A stretch of DNA of 64,000 bases, taken from Paenibacillus etheri. GTDB lineage: Bacteria; Bacillota; Bacilli; Paenibacillales; Paenibacillaceae. Positions 27,946-36,955 of this stretch are shown in pieces. The first letter of the stretch is position 1. Every line of letters begins with the position of its first letter. The position numbers were made by a program, and so were the translations under genes. The DNA lies in assembly GCF_001012825.1 (NCBI RefSeq), contig NZ_LCZJ02000018.1, positions 638,531-702,530 of the forward strand, given 5' to 3'. Below the pieces are notes generated by a model. That model saw only the letters and a list, made by a program, of their open reading frames with translations, searched no databases and was not told where the DNA came from.

Positions 27946-29106
27946 ATGAAAGCACTGAATGAGGTTGATCAAGCTTTAGCGAATCAATTAATTGATGTTC
28001 GTAGAAATCTACATAGAGAACCTGAATTATCTTATGAAGAATTTAAGACCACAGAGAAATTACGGGAATGGCTGACCCATGCGAATATTCATATTCTAGA
28101 CCTCCCTTTACAAACCGGACTCATCGCAGAGATCGGACAAGGCAACGGACCTGTTGTAGCCATTCGCTGTGATATTGATGCACTACCGATAGAGGAACAA
28201 ACTGGATTGCCGTTTGCTTCTGAGATCCCTGGAAAAATGCATGCCTGTGGGCACGATTTTCACACGGCTACTATTCTAGGAGCTGCCTTATTGTTGAAGG
28301 CTCGTGAAAGCGAATTGCCTGGAAAGGCTAGAGTGTTGTTCCAACCAGCGGAAGAAACAGGGCATGGGGCAGAGAGCGTCTTAGCGTCAGGGGGACTCAA
28401 GGATGTAAATGCTATCTTTGGTCTACATAATTCACCAGACCTGCCTACAGGAGCTTTTGGGACAAGAACAGGAGCTTTAACAGCAGGTGTTGATCGGTTT
28501 GAAATCACGATAAAAGGTGTCGGCGCTCATGCGGCTACTCCGGAAAAAGGTGTGGATAGCATTGTAACTGCGGCTCAAATCATTACTTCGTTACAAACCA
28601 TCGTAAGCCGCCAAAATAGTACCACCGAACCGGTTGTGTTAAGTGTTACTAGAATTAATGGGGGCTTCACATGGAATGTATTACCGGAAAAAGTGGAATT
28701 AGAAGGTACGGTGCGAACTTACAATGAGGAGATTCGTCGCCAAATTCCAATCCAAATGACTCGAATTATTGAAGGGATTGCTGCAGCTGCTGGGGCAGAG
28801 GCTAAGCTACATTGGTATCCAGGACCACCAGCAACGATAAATCATGACGAATGGGCTGACTTTACTAAAGAGGTTGCCTCAGATACGGGATATATAGTAC
28901 ATGACATCCCGCCGCAAATGGGAGGAGAAGATTTCTCCTTCTATCTACAACAGATACCAGGTGCTTTTGTGAATATAGGATCAGGCCCAGCCTATGCTTT
29001 ACATCACCCTCAGTTCGATGTGGATGAGGCTGCGATTTTACCCGCTGCGAAATACTTCGCTTTATTGGCAGAACAAGCGCTGGTGAAGCTACAAGCCAAA
29101 GCTTAA
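27946..29106 (+). CDS. M20D-family amidohydrolase (N-acyl amino acid deacylase)
   Basis: 386 residues of the HipO/AbgB/YxeP peptidase family. The metal-binding segments are visible: MHACGHDFHTA near residue 100, EPAEETGHGAE-type (here QPAEETGHGAE) and, near the C-terminus, GGEDFSFY and HHPQFDVDE. A dimerisation domain is inserted between about 180 and 295. These enzymes cleave N-acetyl or N-acyl groups from amino acids and related compounds. Together with a MetNIQ-type importer it implies uptake and deacylation of an N-acylated amino acid-like nutrient. It starts 20 bases after the regulator gene. Confidence 0.9.
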   Translation: MKALNEVDQALANQLIDVRRNLHREPELSYEEFKTTEKLREWLTHANIHILDLPLQTGLIAEIGQGNGPVVAIRCDIDALPIEEQTGLPFASEIPGKMHACGHDFHTATILGAALLLKARESELPGKARVLFQPAEETGHGAESVLASGGLKDVNAIFGLHNSPDLPTGAFGTRTGALTAGVDRFEITIKGVGAHAATPEKGVDSIVTAAQIITSLQTIVSRQNSTTEPVVLSVTRINGGFTWNVLPEKVELEGTVRTYNEEIRRQIPIQMTRIIEGIAAAAGAEAKLHWYPGPPATINHDEWADFTKEVASDTGYIVHDIPPQMGGEDFSFYLQQIPGAFVNIGSGPAYALHHPQFDVDEAAILPAAKYFALLAEQALVKLQAKA

Positions 29107-29152
29107 TTAAGCTCCTAGACCTAAATCCTAAAGATGATTGAGAGGAATGTAT

Positions 29153-30196
29153 ATGATTGAACTAAAGCAGGTTTCCAAAACGTTCACTCGGAAAGGGATC
29201 ACGATTGATGCTGTTAAAGGGATCGATTTAAAGGTCGATAAAGGCGATATCTTTGGGGTTATCGGCTATAGTGGCGCGGGGAAAAGTACATTAATTCGTT
29301 TAGTCAATTATTTGGAAAGACCCACAGAAGGACAGGTTTTAGTAGCTGGGCGTGATTTAGGAACCTATAACGATAAAGAGTTACGAGCGGCTAAGAAGAA
29401 TATCGGCATGATTTTTCAACATTTTAATCTATTAGAATCTAAAAAAGTATTTGAGAATGTGGCGATTCCTTTAGTTCTCCTAAAAAAGAATAAAAATGAA
29501 ATCCGTAAGCGGGTTCTGGAATTACTAGAGTTTGTTGGATTAAGTGACAAAGCTGGGAGTTATCCTAGTGAATTATCAGGTGGACAGAAGCAGCGGGTCG
29601 GAATTGCCAGAGCGCTTGCCTCGAACCCATCCATCCTATTATGTGATGAAGCGACCTCTGCCTTAGATCCACAGACGACACATTCTATCTTACAGCTATT
29701 AAAAAAAATCAATGCAGAGTACAACATTACTGTGATGATCATTACACATGAAATGTCTGTCATTCAAGAGATTTGCAACAAGGTGGCGGTCATGGAAGCA
29801 GGCCGAATTATTGAGCAAGGAAGCGTTCTAGATGTATTCGGTAGCCCGAAGCATAAGACGACACAGAATTTTGTGAAGACGGTTATTCAAAATAGCATTA
29901 CACCGAGCGTCCAAAAATCAATCAAAACAGAACCGGGAAGTGTCCTTTATAAACTTAATTTTGTTGGAGAAAGCGCCTCTGAGCCTATCCTGTTCGAGAT
30001 GATTCGATCCTTCGATATGAAGGTCAATATTTTATTTGCGAACACGACGGAGATTCAGGAAACGACACTGGGTACAGTAATTATTCAATGCAGTGGAGAT
30101 ACAGCTGAGATTAACAATGCGTTATCTTTCTTAAAACGTCATGGAGTCAGTGTAGAGGAGGTAGAATCTAATGTTTTCGACCACATTAACAGGTGA
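29153..30196 (+). CDS. MetN-type ABC transporter ATPase
   Basis: 347 residues starting at ATG 29153, after GAGAGGA; two in-frame candidates just upstream overlap that site. The motifs are Walker A GYSGAGKSTL, the Q-loop in IFQHFNLLESK, the ABC signature LSGGQKQR, Walker B LLCDEATSALDP and the H-loop histidine in IITHEMS. The C-terminal 85 residues form a NIL domain, the regulatory domain of methionine transporters that binds the substrate inside the cell. It probably drives import of an amino acid derivative rather than simple methionine, given its operon. Confidence 0.9.
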   Translation: MIELKQVSKTFTRKGITIDAVKGIDLKVDKGDIFGVIGYSGAGKSTLIRLVNYLERPTEGQVLVAGRDLGTYNDKELRAAKKNIGMIFQHFNLLESKKVFENVAIPLVLLKKNKNEIRKRVLELLEFVGLSDKAGSYPSELSGGQKQRVGIARALASNPSILLCDEATSALDPQTTHSILQLLKKINAEYNITVMIITHEMSVIQEICNKVAVMEAGRIIEQGSVLDVFGSPKHKTTQNFVKTVIQNSITPSVQKSIKTEPGSVLYKLNFVGESASEPILFEMIRSFDMKVNILFANTTEIQETTLGTVIIQCSGDTAEINNALSFLKRHGVSVEEVESNVFDHINR

Positions 30197-30830
30197 TCAA
30201 TTTCTGCAGGCGATTATTGAAACGATTCAGATGGTTGGCGTCTCCTTGTTTGTTGGCTCTTTGATTGGGATTCCCTTTGGGATATTGCTTGTAATCACTC
30301 GTCCTGGTGGGGTTTTGGAGAACAAAGCGCTTTACGCCATACTGAATCCGATCATCAACATCATACGCTCTCTGCCTTTTATTATTTTACTTGTGGCGAT
30401 TGTGCCTTTCACACGTTTTATTGTTCATACTTCGATTGGGACAAGCGCAGCGATCGTACCTTTAATAATCTACATCGCACCTTATATTGGCCGTTTAGTA
30501 GAAAACTCTCTGCTTGAAGTGAACCCGGGAATTCTTGAAGCTGCTGAAGCGATGGGGGCTACGCCATTTCAAGTGATATGGTACTTTTTATTACCAGAGG
30601 CGGTTGGATCATTAATTCTGTCTTTGACAACGGCGACGATCGGGTTGATCGGGGCAACTGCAATGGCTGGAACAGTAGGCGGCGGTGGTGTCGGCGACTT
30701 GGCGATTGTATATGGATATCAACGTTTTGACACGGTTGTCGTGGTAGCTACTGTGGTTATTCTCATTATTCTAGTGCAAGGAATTCAATCTTTAGGCAAT
30801 ACGCTAGCAAGAAAAATTCGCCGTTACTAG
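30171..30830 (+). CDS. MetI-type ABC transporter permease
   Basis: 219 residues with five or six membrane helices, overlapping the ATPase gene by 26 bases, with GAGGAGG upstream of ATG 30171. The sequence follows the MetI plan: IIRSLPFIILLVAIVPFTR, the cytoplasmic loop EAAEAMGATPFQVIWYFLLPEA, and GTVGGGGVGDLAI. It forms the channel of the MetNIQ-type importer with the adjacent MetN and MetQ proteins. Confidence 0.92.
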   Translation: MFSTTLTGDQFLQAIIETIQMVGVSLFVGSLIGIPFGILLVITRPGGVLENKALYAILNPIINIIRSLPFIILLVAIVPFTRFIVHTSIGTSAAIVPLIIYIAPYIGRLVENSLLEVNPGILEAAEAMGATPFQVIWYFLLPEAVGSLILSLTTATIGLIGATAMAGTVGGGGVGDLAIVYGYQRFDTVVVVATVVILIILVQGIQSLGNTLARKIRRY

Positions 30831-30860
30831 ATACTACATTTTCCAGGAGGGAATCGACAG

Positions 30861-31895
30861 ATGAGTGAATGGAGCAAGCAAGATCGATTTAAAGCGCTAT
30901 TATCTGGAGAAAAGGTGGATCGCCCAATTGTAAGCGGGTGGCGTCATTTTATCGACAAAGAACAAACTGCAGATGATTTAGCACAAACTACGATTTCTTT
31001 TACGAAACAATATGATTGGGACTGGGTCAAGATCAATCCTAGAGCGACTTATTTGGCGGAAGCTTGGGGGAATCAATATGATTTTACGGACTATCAGACC
31101 GTATTTCCTAGGCAGCAAACGACTGCTATTCCATCAGCGGCTAATCTTTGGGATCTAGAAGTTAAAAAGGCTGTACAAACAGCATCCTTGGTAGAGCATC
31201 TAGAGGCGGTTAAGCAAATTCGTCAAGGTTTACCGGACACCCCTCTGATTCAAACCGTATTTTCACCATTAACCGTGTTGCTATTTATTGTTGGCCGTTC
31301 TGCTTATGTTACAAAAACAGTGTTTGGCATTGAGCACCCGGTAACTTTGGAGTCACTGTTTAAGGAACATCGTGCGGCAGCGCACCATGCGTTACATACG
31401 ATTTCATTAACCTTAGCCGATTATGTACAAGAGCTTAAGCAAGCAGGTTCTGACGGTTTGTTCTACGCTGTGACGGGCACCGCTCACCCAGGATTATTTG
31501 ATGAAGCCATGTTTGACGAGTTCTCCAGACCTTATGACTCTATTGTTTTAGAAGCCGCAAGTTATGGCAAAAACATTCTTCATACTTGTGGGGCCTACGC
31601 ACAGCCTGAGAAATTCAACGATTATCGAATTGATGGGATCAGTTGGGATACTGTAGCCGAGGGGAACCCCGATTTAGAGGCAAATCTCAAAGCTACAAAA
31701 GTAGGTGGAGTCGATCATGGGTTGTTCGCTGTAAACGATATTGCACAAATCAAGCAGCAGGCTAAAGAAGCACTAACATTGATGAAAGATCAGTCGTTTA
31801 TCCTTTCTCCAAATTGCGCCATCCCACTAAATGTGACGGATGAGGCGTTAGCACAACTTAAACAATCTGTATTTGAACAGGAGATGAAGTTATGA
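30861..31895 (+). CDS. Uroporphyrinogen decarboxylase-like (UROD/methyltransferase superfamily) protein
   Basis: 344 residues with a UROD-type barrel pattern: the N-terminal RFKALLSGEKVDRPIVSGWRHF, the core TVFSPLTVLL, then FYAVTG and HTCGAY in the C-terminal half. This superfamily also includes corrinoid and cobalamin-independent methyltransferases (MtaA, CmuA, MetE C-domain). Heme synthesis is unlikely in this operon. A role in demethylating or otherwise modifying the imported compound is possible but not shown. It lies between the MetI and MetQ genes, and its stop overlaps the MetQ start (ATGA). Confidence 0.7.
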   Translation: MSEWSKQDRFKALLSGEKVDRPIVSGWRHFIDKEQTADDLAQTTISFTKQYDWDWVKINPRATYLAEAWGNQYDFTDYQTVFPRQQTTAIPSAANLWDLEVKKAVQTASLVEHLEAVKQIRQGLPDTPLIQTVFSPLTVLLFIVGRSAYVTKTVFGIEHPVTLESLFKEHRAAAHHALHTISLTLADYVQELKQAGSDGLFYAVTGTAHPGLFDEAMFDEFSRPYDSIVLEAASYGKNILHTCGAYAQPEKFNDYRIDGISWDTVAEGNPDLEANLKATKVGGVDHGLFAVNDIAQIKQQAKEALTLMKDQSFILSPNCAIPLNVTDEALAQLKQSVFEQEMKL

Positions 31896-32719
31896 AAAAG
31901 TTGATAGTAGTGTTGATGATAGGGGTTCTAGCGGTGTTGACAGCTTGCGGGAATAGTCAATCCGATAATTCTGGAGATAAGAAGAAGCTTACCATTGGAT
32001 TTGGAGTGGGTACCTATGAGGAGCAATTCCGCCAATCCATTCTACCGATCCTAGAGAAACAAGGGTATAGCGTTGAAATTAAGTCCTTTTCGCAAAACAT
32101 GCAGGTCAATCCTGCGATGAAGGAAGGCTCCATTGACGCAAGTATCTTCCAAAGCACAGCATATATGGAGGCAATCAACAAAGAAATCAAAGCAGATATG
32201 GTAGGAATTGCTTATGCGCCTGGTGCACCACAGGGTCTTTATTCCGTTAATCATACTACACTTGACGATGTTAAAGATGGTACAACCGTAGCTGTTCCGA
32301 ATGATCCGGTGAACCAAGAGCGTGCACTACGTATCCTGGAAGAATTGGGTTGGATCAAAATTAAAGAAGGCGCAGGCGTAGCTGATTTTAACATCAACAG
32401 CATGGAACCGGATAAATATAACATTGATATTAAAATATTGGACCCTGCTCAAATCCTAGTTTCACTGCAAGATGTTGATTATGGCGTTGTAAACGGGAAT
32501 TATATTGCTAATTCAGACAGAAAGATTACGGATGCCTTGAAAATCGAAAATACGCCTATGGAACACAGAATTATCGTATCGGTTAATAAAAAGGATGAAA
32601 ATACGCAGTGGGCAAAAGACTTGAAAGCAGCTTATGAATCTAAAGAGTTCGAAGAGTATATTCATGGAATAGAGAAATACGATGGTTTCATTCTGCCTGA
32701 AGCATGGGACAACAATTAA
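31892..32719 (+). CDS. MetQ-type substrate-binding lipoprotein
   Basis: 275 residues with lipoprotein signal MKKLIVVLMIGVLAVLTAC (lipidated Cys19) and an NlpA/MetQ domain starting at KKLTIGFGVGTYEEQFRQ. Segments such as AVPNDPVNQERALRILEELGWIKI match the family. It captures the substrate for the MetNI transporter. The ATG at 31892 overlaps the stop of the UROD-like gene. The ligand is unknown; methionine family members bind methionine, N-acetyl-methionine-like and related amino acids. Confidence 0.92.
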   Translation: MKKLIVVLMIGVLAVLTACGNSQSDNSGDKKKLTIGFGVGTYEEQFRQSILPILEKQGYSVEIKSFSQNMQVNPAMKEGSIDASIFQSTAYMEAINKEIKADMVGIAYAPGAPQGLYSVNHTTLDDVKDGTTVAVPNDPVNQERALRILEELGWIKIKEGAGVADFNINSMEPDKYNIDIKILDPAQILVSLQDVDYGVVNGNYIANSDRKITDALKIENTPMEHRIIVSVNKKDENTQWAKDLKAAYESKEFEEYIHGIEKYDGFILPEAWDNN

Positions 32720-32737
32720 GTAAGGAAGTGAAAGCAA

Positions 32738-33544
32738 GTGACACAAGAAAAGATTCATTTTATTGGTGGAGGACAGATGGCGGAAGCGATTATTCGCGCA
32801 TGTATATCCAACAACACCCTGTCCGTAGATCAAATTAGTGTATCAGACATTAATGAAGCCCGTCTTCTGTTTTTGAATACCACATATGGAGTGGATACAG
32901 GGAGTTCGCAAGAGCATGGCCTATCTATTGCAGATAAGATTGTAGTTGCAGTTCGCCCTCAGGATGACTTAACTACACTTGGACAAATCGTACAACAATT
33001 CGCTTCACCTAACGCAGTCATCGTATCGATTGTGGCAGGTGTGACGAATGTCCAATTAGCTGGTTATTTTGGAGCTGAGCGGTCGATTATCCGTGTCATT
33101 CCAAATACTTTGACGGATACAGGCTACGGATATAGCGGTGTAGCGTTAAATGCTTACGCTACTCGTGATCAAGTGGAGCATTTCTTACTCGGATTTGGTA
33201 AGGTACAATATCTGGATGAGGCATTAATGGATATTTTTACTGGATTTGGTGTGGCTGGCCCCAACTATATTTATTATTTCATTGAGTCTTTTGTAGATGC
33301 AGGTGTGCTTGCCGGATTGCCGCGTGAGCAAGCTTGGAATGTTGCGCTGGAGAATATGATGGGATCGGTAGCGATGCTTCAGCAGACAGGGCTGCATCCA
33401 AGACAGCTACTTGATATTAATAATTCACCTGGCGGAGTCGGGATGCATGGCTTGTACGAATTAAATAATAGTGATTTCGCAGCAGGTCTGCAAAGAAGTG
33501 TTCTGGCAGCTGTGAAGCGTACTACTGAGCTAGGAGTGAAGTAA
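32738..33544 (+). CDS. ProC-like pyrroline-5-carboxylate reductase family protein
   Basis: 268 residues with a GTG start after AAGGAAGTG. An N-terminal Rossmann domain has IHFIGGGQMAEAII, VAVRPQD and SIVAGV strands and the P5C reductase C-terminal dimer domain (FTGFGVAGPNYIYYFIESFVDAGV, then NSPGGVGMHGL, close to the family's TSPGGTT-type motif). True ProC reduces pyrroline-5-carboxylate to proline with NAD(P)H. In this operon it could reduce a cyclic imine formed after deacylation. The VOC gene follows two bases after its stop. Confidence 0.8.
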   Translation: MTQEKIHFIGGGQMAEAIIRACISNNTLSVDQISVSDINEARLLFLNTTYGVDTGSSQEHGLSIADKIVVAVRPQDDLTTLGQIVQQFASPNAVIVSIVAGVTNVQLAGYFGAERSIIRVIPNTLTDTGYGYSGVALNAYATRDQVEHFLLGFGKVQYLDEALMDIFTGFGVAGPNYIYYFIESFVDAGVLAGLPREQAWNVALENMMGSVAMLQQTGLHPRQLLDINNSPGGVGMHGLYELNNSDFAAGLQRSVLAAVKRTTELGVK

Positions 33545-33546
33545 TC

Positions 33547-34311
33547 ATGGCAACGGTGAAATGGGATCATTTAGTACACTACGTCAATGATTTGGCTAAA
33601 CCGGTTGAAATCTTTGGAGATCATGGTTTGGTTGCTTTTAAGGGAGGTTCTCATAAAGATTGGGGAACCTATAACGTATTAAGTTATTTCGGGCTAACCT
33701 ATCTCGAGTTTCTGGGCATTGAGAATCTTGAGCTAGCAAAGGCAACTGAACATAATCTAGTGGTGAAAGACGCAGTAAAACTTCTACCAGAACATGAAGT
33801 CTTGAGCAGAGTAGTCATCCGGACAGATGATATTGAAGAAATAGCAGCTTCTCTGCGTTCGGCAGGCTTATCGCTATCTCCAATCATGGATGGGAAGCGT
33901 CTAGATAACGAGGGCAGATTAATCGAGTGGCGAATGATGACTATCGAGGGCGACTTTCAAGGACTAGTCTATCCGTTCATCATTCAATGGAGTGGAACAG
34001 ATGCAGAGAGATTGGAAAGATTAACAACATCGGGAGTCATCCAGCCTCATCCTGCTGGTCATGTTGAAATCGTGAGTGCTGTATTCCAAGTCTCCGATCC
34101 TGCAGCTACCGCTAAACATTGGGGATCGATATTCGGACTGCCTGTAACAGAGTCAGAGGACGGTACTTTTATCCTTACGATTGGAGATAAGTCTTTTGCT
34201 TTCGTACATGGGGACGAGAACCAGTTCAAACAGGTGTTTTTTGAAACGGATTCATTAGCGCTGAAAGGGAAGACGATTCAGATCGGTGACGGGGAGTATG
34301 TTTTTGCATAA
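33547..34311 (+). CDS. Glyoxalase-3/VOC-like domain protein
   Basis: 254 residues starting MATVKWDHLVHYVNDLAKPVEIFGDHGL, with a second module near residue 175 (HVEIVSAVFQVSDPAATAKHWGSIFGLP). These match the VOC (vicinal oxygen chelate) fold, especially the Glyoxalase_3 type. VOC enzymes handle small ligands with a metal, e.g. as lyases, isomerases or dioxygenases. It is the last gene of the GntR operon and is followed by a terminator. The substrate is unknown. Confidence 0.75.
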   Translation: MATVKWDHLVHYVNDLAKPVEIFGDHGLVAFKGGSHKDWGTYNVLSYFGLTYLEFLGIENLELAKATEHNLVVKDAVKLLPEHEVLSRVVIRTDDIEEIAASLRSAGLSLSPIMDGKRLDNEGRLIEWRMMTIEGDFQGLVYPFIIQWSGTDAERLERLTTSGVIQPHPAGHVEIVSAVFQVSDPAATAKHWGSIFGLPVTESEDGTFILTIGDKSFAFVHGDENQFKQVFFETDSLALKGKTIQIGDGEYVFA

Positions 34312-34340
34312 GGAATTAGAATCTTTATAATTTAAGGCAA

Positions 34341-34383
34341 AAGACTTGCTTGAAGGTTTCGATACCTCGAGCAAGTCTTTTTG
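34341..34383 (+). terminator. Terminator of the GntR/MetNIQ operon
   Basis: An AAGACTTGCT/AGCAAGTCTT stem with an inner AGGT/ACCT pairing is followed by a T-run. The remaining 256 bases to the next gene hold only a TATAAT box at 34537-34542 and no gene. Confidence 0.85.
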
Positions 34384-34639
34384 CTATCCGTTGATTTATC
34401 CTGAATAGCTATGTTTGTGTGGTCTAAACATGTTTGCCCACATCATTCAACAAATGCTTTAGCTTGAAAGTTTAGGGTTATTCATACGTACCTGTGGTGA
34501 TGGGATTTTTTTGTTTTAATCAATTTGTAAACCAGATATAATTCCATTTTATGGTACGATAACCATGATACAAAAGGACTTGAAGATTATTTTTATTTTT
34601 TACATACTTTTAATTATATTTTGAAGGGATACATAGTGG

Positions 34640-35632
34640 ATGCAGAATAAAAATACATGGCCCAATTCCACACCGGATAAGCATAATGTAGATCAAGGGA
34701 AGATTGATAACCTTGAGTATTCAGTGAGGAAATCGAAAGTTAAGAGCTGCCTGATACTAAAGGAAGGAAGATTAATCTTTCAATATTATAAAAGCAATAA
34801 AATAAGAGATAACCTTCAACGGATTAATTCATGTACCAAAAGTATAGTATCCATTTTGATTGGGATTGCAATAGAAGAAGGATTTATCCCTTCTGTTGAT
34901 ATGACTATGGAGCATTACTTTCCAGATATCATGAACAACTTAGAAGATTCTCGTAAGAAAGCTATATCCATTGAGCATTTGCTGACGATGAGTGTTGGTT
35001 TAGACTGGCCGGAGTTTGGAGAATGGAACAATATGCCCCCTATGTGTACTCTCGATGTAGTTAAGTTTGTATTCGATCGGCCATTAATTGATGAGCCGGG
35101 GACACGGATGAATTACAACTCAGGTTGTTCTCATGTACTGTCGGCCATTTTAATGAAAGCCACAGGTATGAAGACCTCTGTTTTTGCTGATAAATATTTG
35201 TTTGAACCGTTAGGGATTGATAAGGATTACCATTGGTTTGAGGATGCAAATGGCATTAGCTACGGGTCCGATGGTCTTCGATTACTTCCCAATGATATGG
35301 CTAAATTTGGTCAGTTGTTTTTGCAGGAAGGTATTTGGAAAGGAAAGCAAATTATATCTGCAGAATGGGTCAGAAGGTCAACAGAGCCCTATCTATTAAC
35401 CTATGATTATATTGGTCACTACGCTTTTCATTGGTGGGTTGCTAAAATAGATCCTAATCATGATGATTTTACTTTGAATAACAGAATGTTCTTTGCGATG
35501 GGACGAAACGGGCAATTTATAATCGTTATTCCGAGTTTACAGACTGTAGTCGTCTTCACAAGCACGCTTGATAATACCATTAAACCTTTGGATTTTGTGC
35601 GTGAGTTCATTGTGAAATCAATGGGGAATTGA
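34640..35632 (+). CDS. Serine hydrolase of the beta-lactamase (class C-like) family
   Basis: 330 residues with the SxxK nucleophile motif SCTK (S64, K67) and the second-motif tyrosine in YNSG (Y159). The C-terminus has WWVAKID and GRNGQFIIVIPS, in the position of the third KTG-like motif. No signal peptide is present, so it is cytoplasmic; members of this family are usually esterases or peptidases rather than true beta-lactamases. The start ATG 34640 has AAGGG eleven bases upstream. It is transcribed alone, 99 bases before the oxidoreductase gene. Confidence 0.82.
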   Translation: MQNKNTWPNSTPDKHNVDQGKIDNLEYSVRKSKVKSCLILKEGRLIFQYYKSNKIRDNLQRINSCTKSIVSILIGIAIEEGFIPSVDMTMEHYFPDIMNNLEDSRKKAISIEHLLTMSVGLDWPEFGEWNNMPPMCTLDVVKFVFDRPLIDEPGTRMNYNSGCSHVLSAILMKATGMKTSVFADKYLFEPLGIDKDYHWFEDANGISYGSDGLRLLPNDMAKFGQLFLQEGIWKGKQIISAEWVRRSTEPYLLTYDYIGHYAFHWWVAKIDPNHDDFTLNNRMFFAMGRNGQFIIVIPSLQTVVVFTSTLDNTIKPLDFVREFIVKSMGN

Positions 35633-35673
35633 TGGGAATGGGTTTTAGGGGGACGTCTTCGAAATATCGTTGT

Positions 35674-35700
35674 TGTCACAAAACGACTCCTTATCTCGTT
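35674..35700 (+). promoter_or_regulatory. ECF41-type promoter
   Basis: TGTCACA at 35674-35680 and CGTT at 35697-35700 are separated by exactly 16 bases. The ECF41 sigma group is known to recognise TGTCACA-N16-CGTC, so seven of seven -35 bases and three of four -10 bases agree. It lies just upstream of the flavoprotein gene, which is followed by the ECF41 sigma gene, the expected autoregulated arrangement. Confidence 0.8.
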
Positions 35701-35731
35701 TTATATGCAAACGGAATAAGGAGTGGTTGCA

Positions 35732-36916
35732 ATGAAAGAATTGACATGCATCGTTATTGGCGGAGGATATGCAGGTATTAATGCAGTTAAAGCGATTCGG
35801 AAAACATTTAAGGGGCAAGCAAGTAAACGAACACTCCGACTTATTTTAATCGATAAGAACCCTTATCACTTTCGCAAAGTATTGCTTTTTAAGCCCGCGG
35901 TCGGAGATGAAGAGATTACTATCCCTCTGACTAGGTTATTTCCCGAGGGGGTTGAATTCGTTCAGGCTACTGTAACGAAAATCGAATCAGGGGAAAGAAG
36001 GCTACTTTGTCAGGATGCTGTAGGAAATAAGAATTCGATAAAATATGACTTCCTCGTTTTGGCGGTAGGTAGCGTCGTTCGGCAACCCGACCCTGATCTA
36101 GGAGGTATGGCATTAGCGAGTTTAGACGCTGCGTGGAAGATCCGAGAGGCATGGCGCGCGAATATAAAGAAAGCTGTAAAGGAAAAAAGCTCGAAAGAAC
36201 GTCAGAGATTAATGACCATTGCCGTTGTTGGAGCGGGCATAAGCGGCATCGAGACATCTGCCGAACTAGCTTATTTTTTTCGTGATGATGCAGTATCATT
36301 GGGACTTGACCCGAATGCTGTAAGGATAAATTTATTTAACGCGAATAAGAGACTTTTCCCAGAAGGCCCGGCAAAAGTAGGGCTTAAACTGGAACGTTCA
36401 CTTGACGCTTGCGGAGTAACTACCTTACATGGAAGTAGGGTATTACAGGAGAAAGAGGGAGTGCTAACCTTATCTAACGGCGAGACGATGTCCGCTGGCC
36501 TATGTGTCTGGACGCTGGGGCTGTTACCCAACCCAATGCTGCAAAGCATCGGGTTGCCGATCACTCCGGAAGGATACGTGATCGTAGATGCAAGTTATCG
36601 GGTTCAAGGGGCCCAGGGTGTATACAGTATCGGCGACTGCGCGCGAATCGTAGACCCTGCTAGCGGACGGGTGGACGGGAAGACGTGTAAGGAAGCGACC
36701 GCCCAAGCAGCAAGGCTTGGAAAGATTTTATCGGCGGATATTGCAGGGCGTCCGGCACCCATGCATAAGGAATTTATTGACTTTTTTTGTTTTGCCTTAG
36801 GTCCGGATCAGGGAATGGTATGGACACATCAATGGGGGTTAGATATTATTTTTACAGGAAAGCTGGGTTGGCGAATAAGGAAATTCACATGGGATTCGGC
36901 AAGTCTGTTAAAATAA
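35732..36916 (+). CDS. NADH dehydrogenase-like FAD-dependent oxidoreductase
   Basis: 394 residues starting at ATG 35732, eight bases after AAGGAG. Two dinucleotide-binding motifs are present: IVIGGGYAGINAVKA for FAD at the N-terminus and VVGAGISGIETSAELA for NAD(P)H near residue 165. The second FAD site is VYSIGDCARI near 295. The pattern is that of type II NADH dehydrogenase and related flavoproteins. ECF41 sigma genes are typically linked to a carboxymuconolactone decarboxylase, oxidoreductase or epimerase gene, and this fits the oxidoreductase class. It lies 39 bases before the sigma gene, downstream of the ECF41-type promoter. Confidence 0.88.
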   Translation: MKELTCIVIGGGYAGINAVKAIRKTFKGQASKRTLRLILIDKNPYHFRKVLLFKPAVGDEEITIPLTRLFPEGVEFVQATVTKIESGERRLLCQDAVGNKNSIKYDFLVLAVGSVVRQPDPDLGGMALASLDAAWKIREAWRANIKKAVKEKSSKERQRLMTIAVVGAGISGIETSAELAYFFRDDAVSLGLDPNAVRINLFNANKRLFPEGPAKVGLKLERSLDACGVTTLHGSRVLQEKEGVLTLSNGETMSAGLCVWTLGLLPNPMLQSIGLPITPEGYVIVDASYRVQGAQGVYSIGDCARIVDPASGRVDGKTCKEATAQAARLGKILSADIAGRPAPMHKEFIDFFCFALGPDQGMVWTHQWGLDIIFTGKLGWRIRKFTWDSASLLK

Positions 36917-36955
36917 TGTAAACAGAGGGTTAGTGGAAAAGGGTGGAATTTTAAG

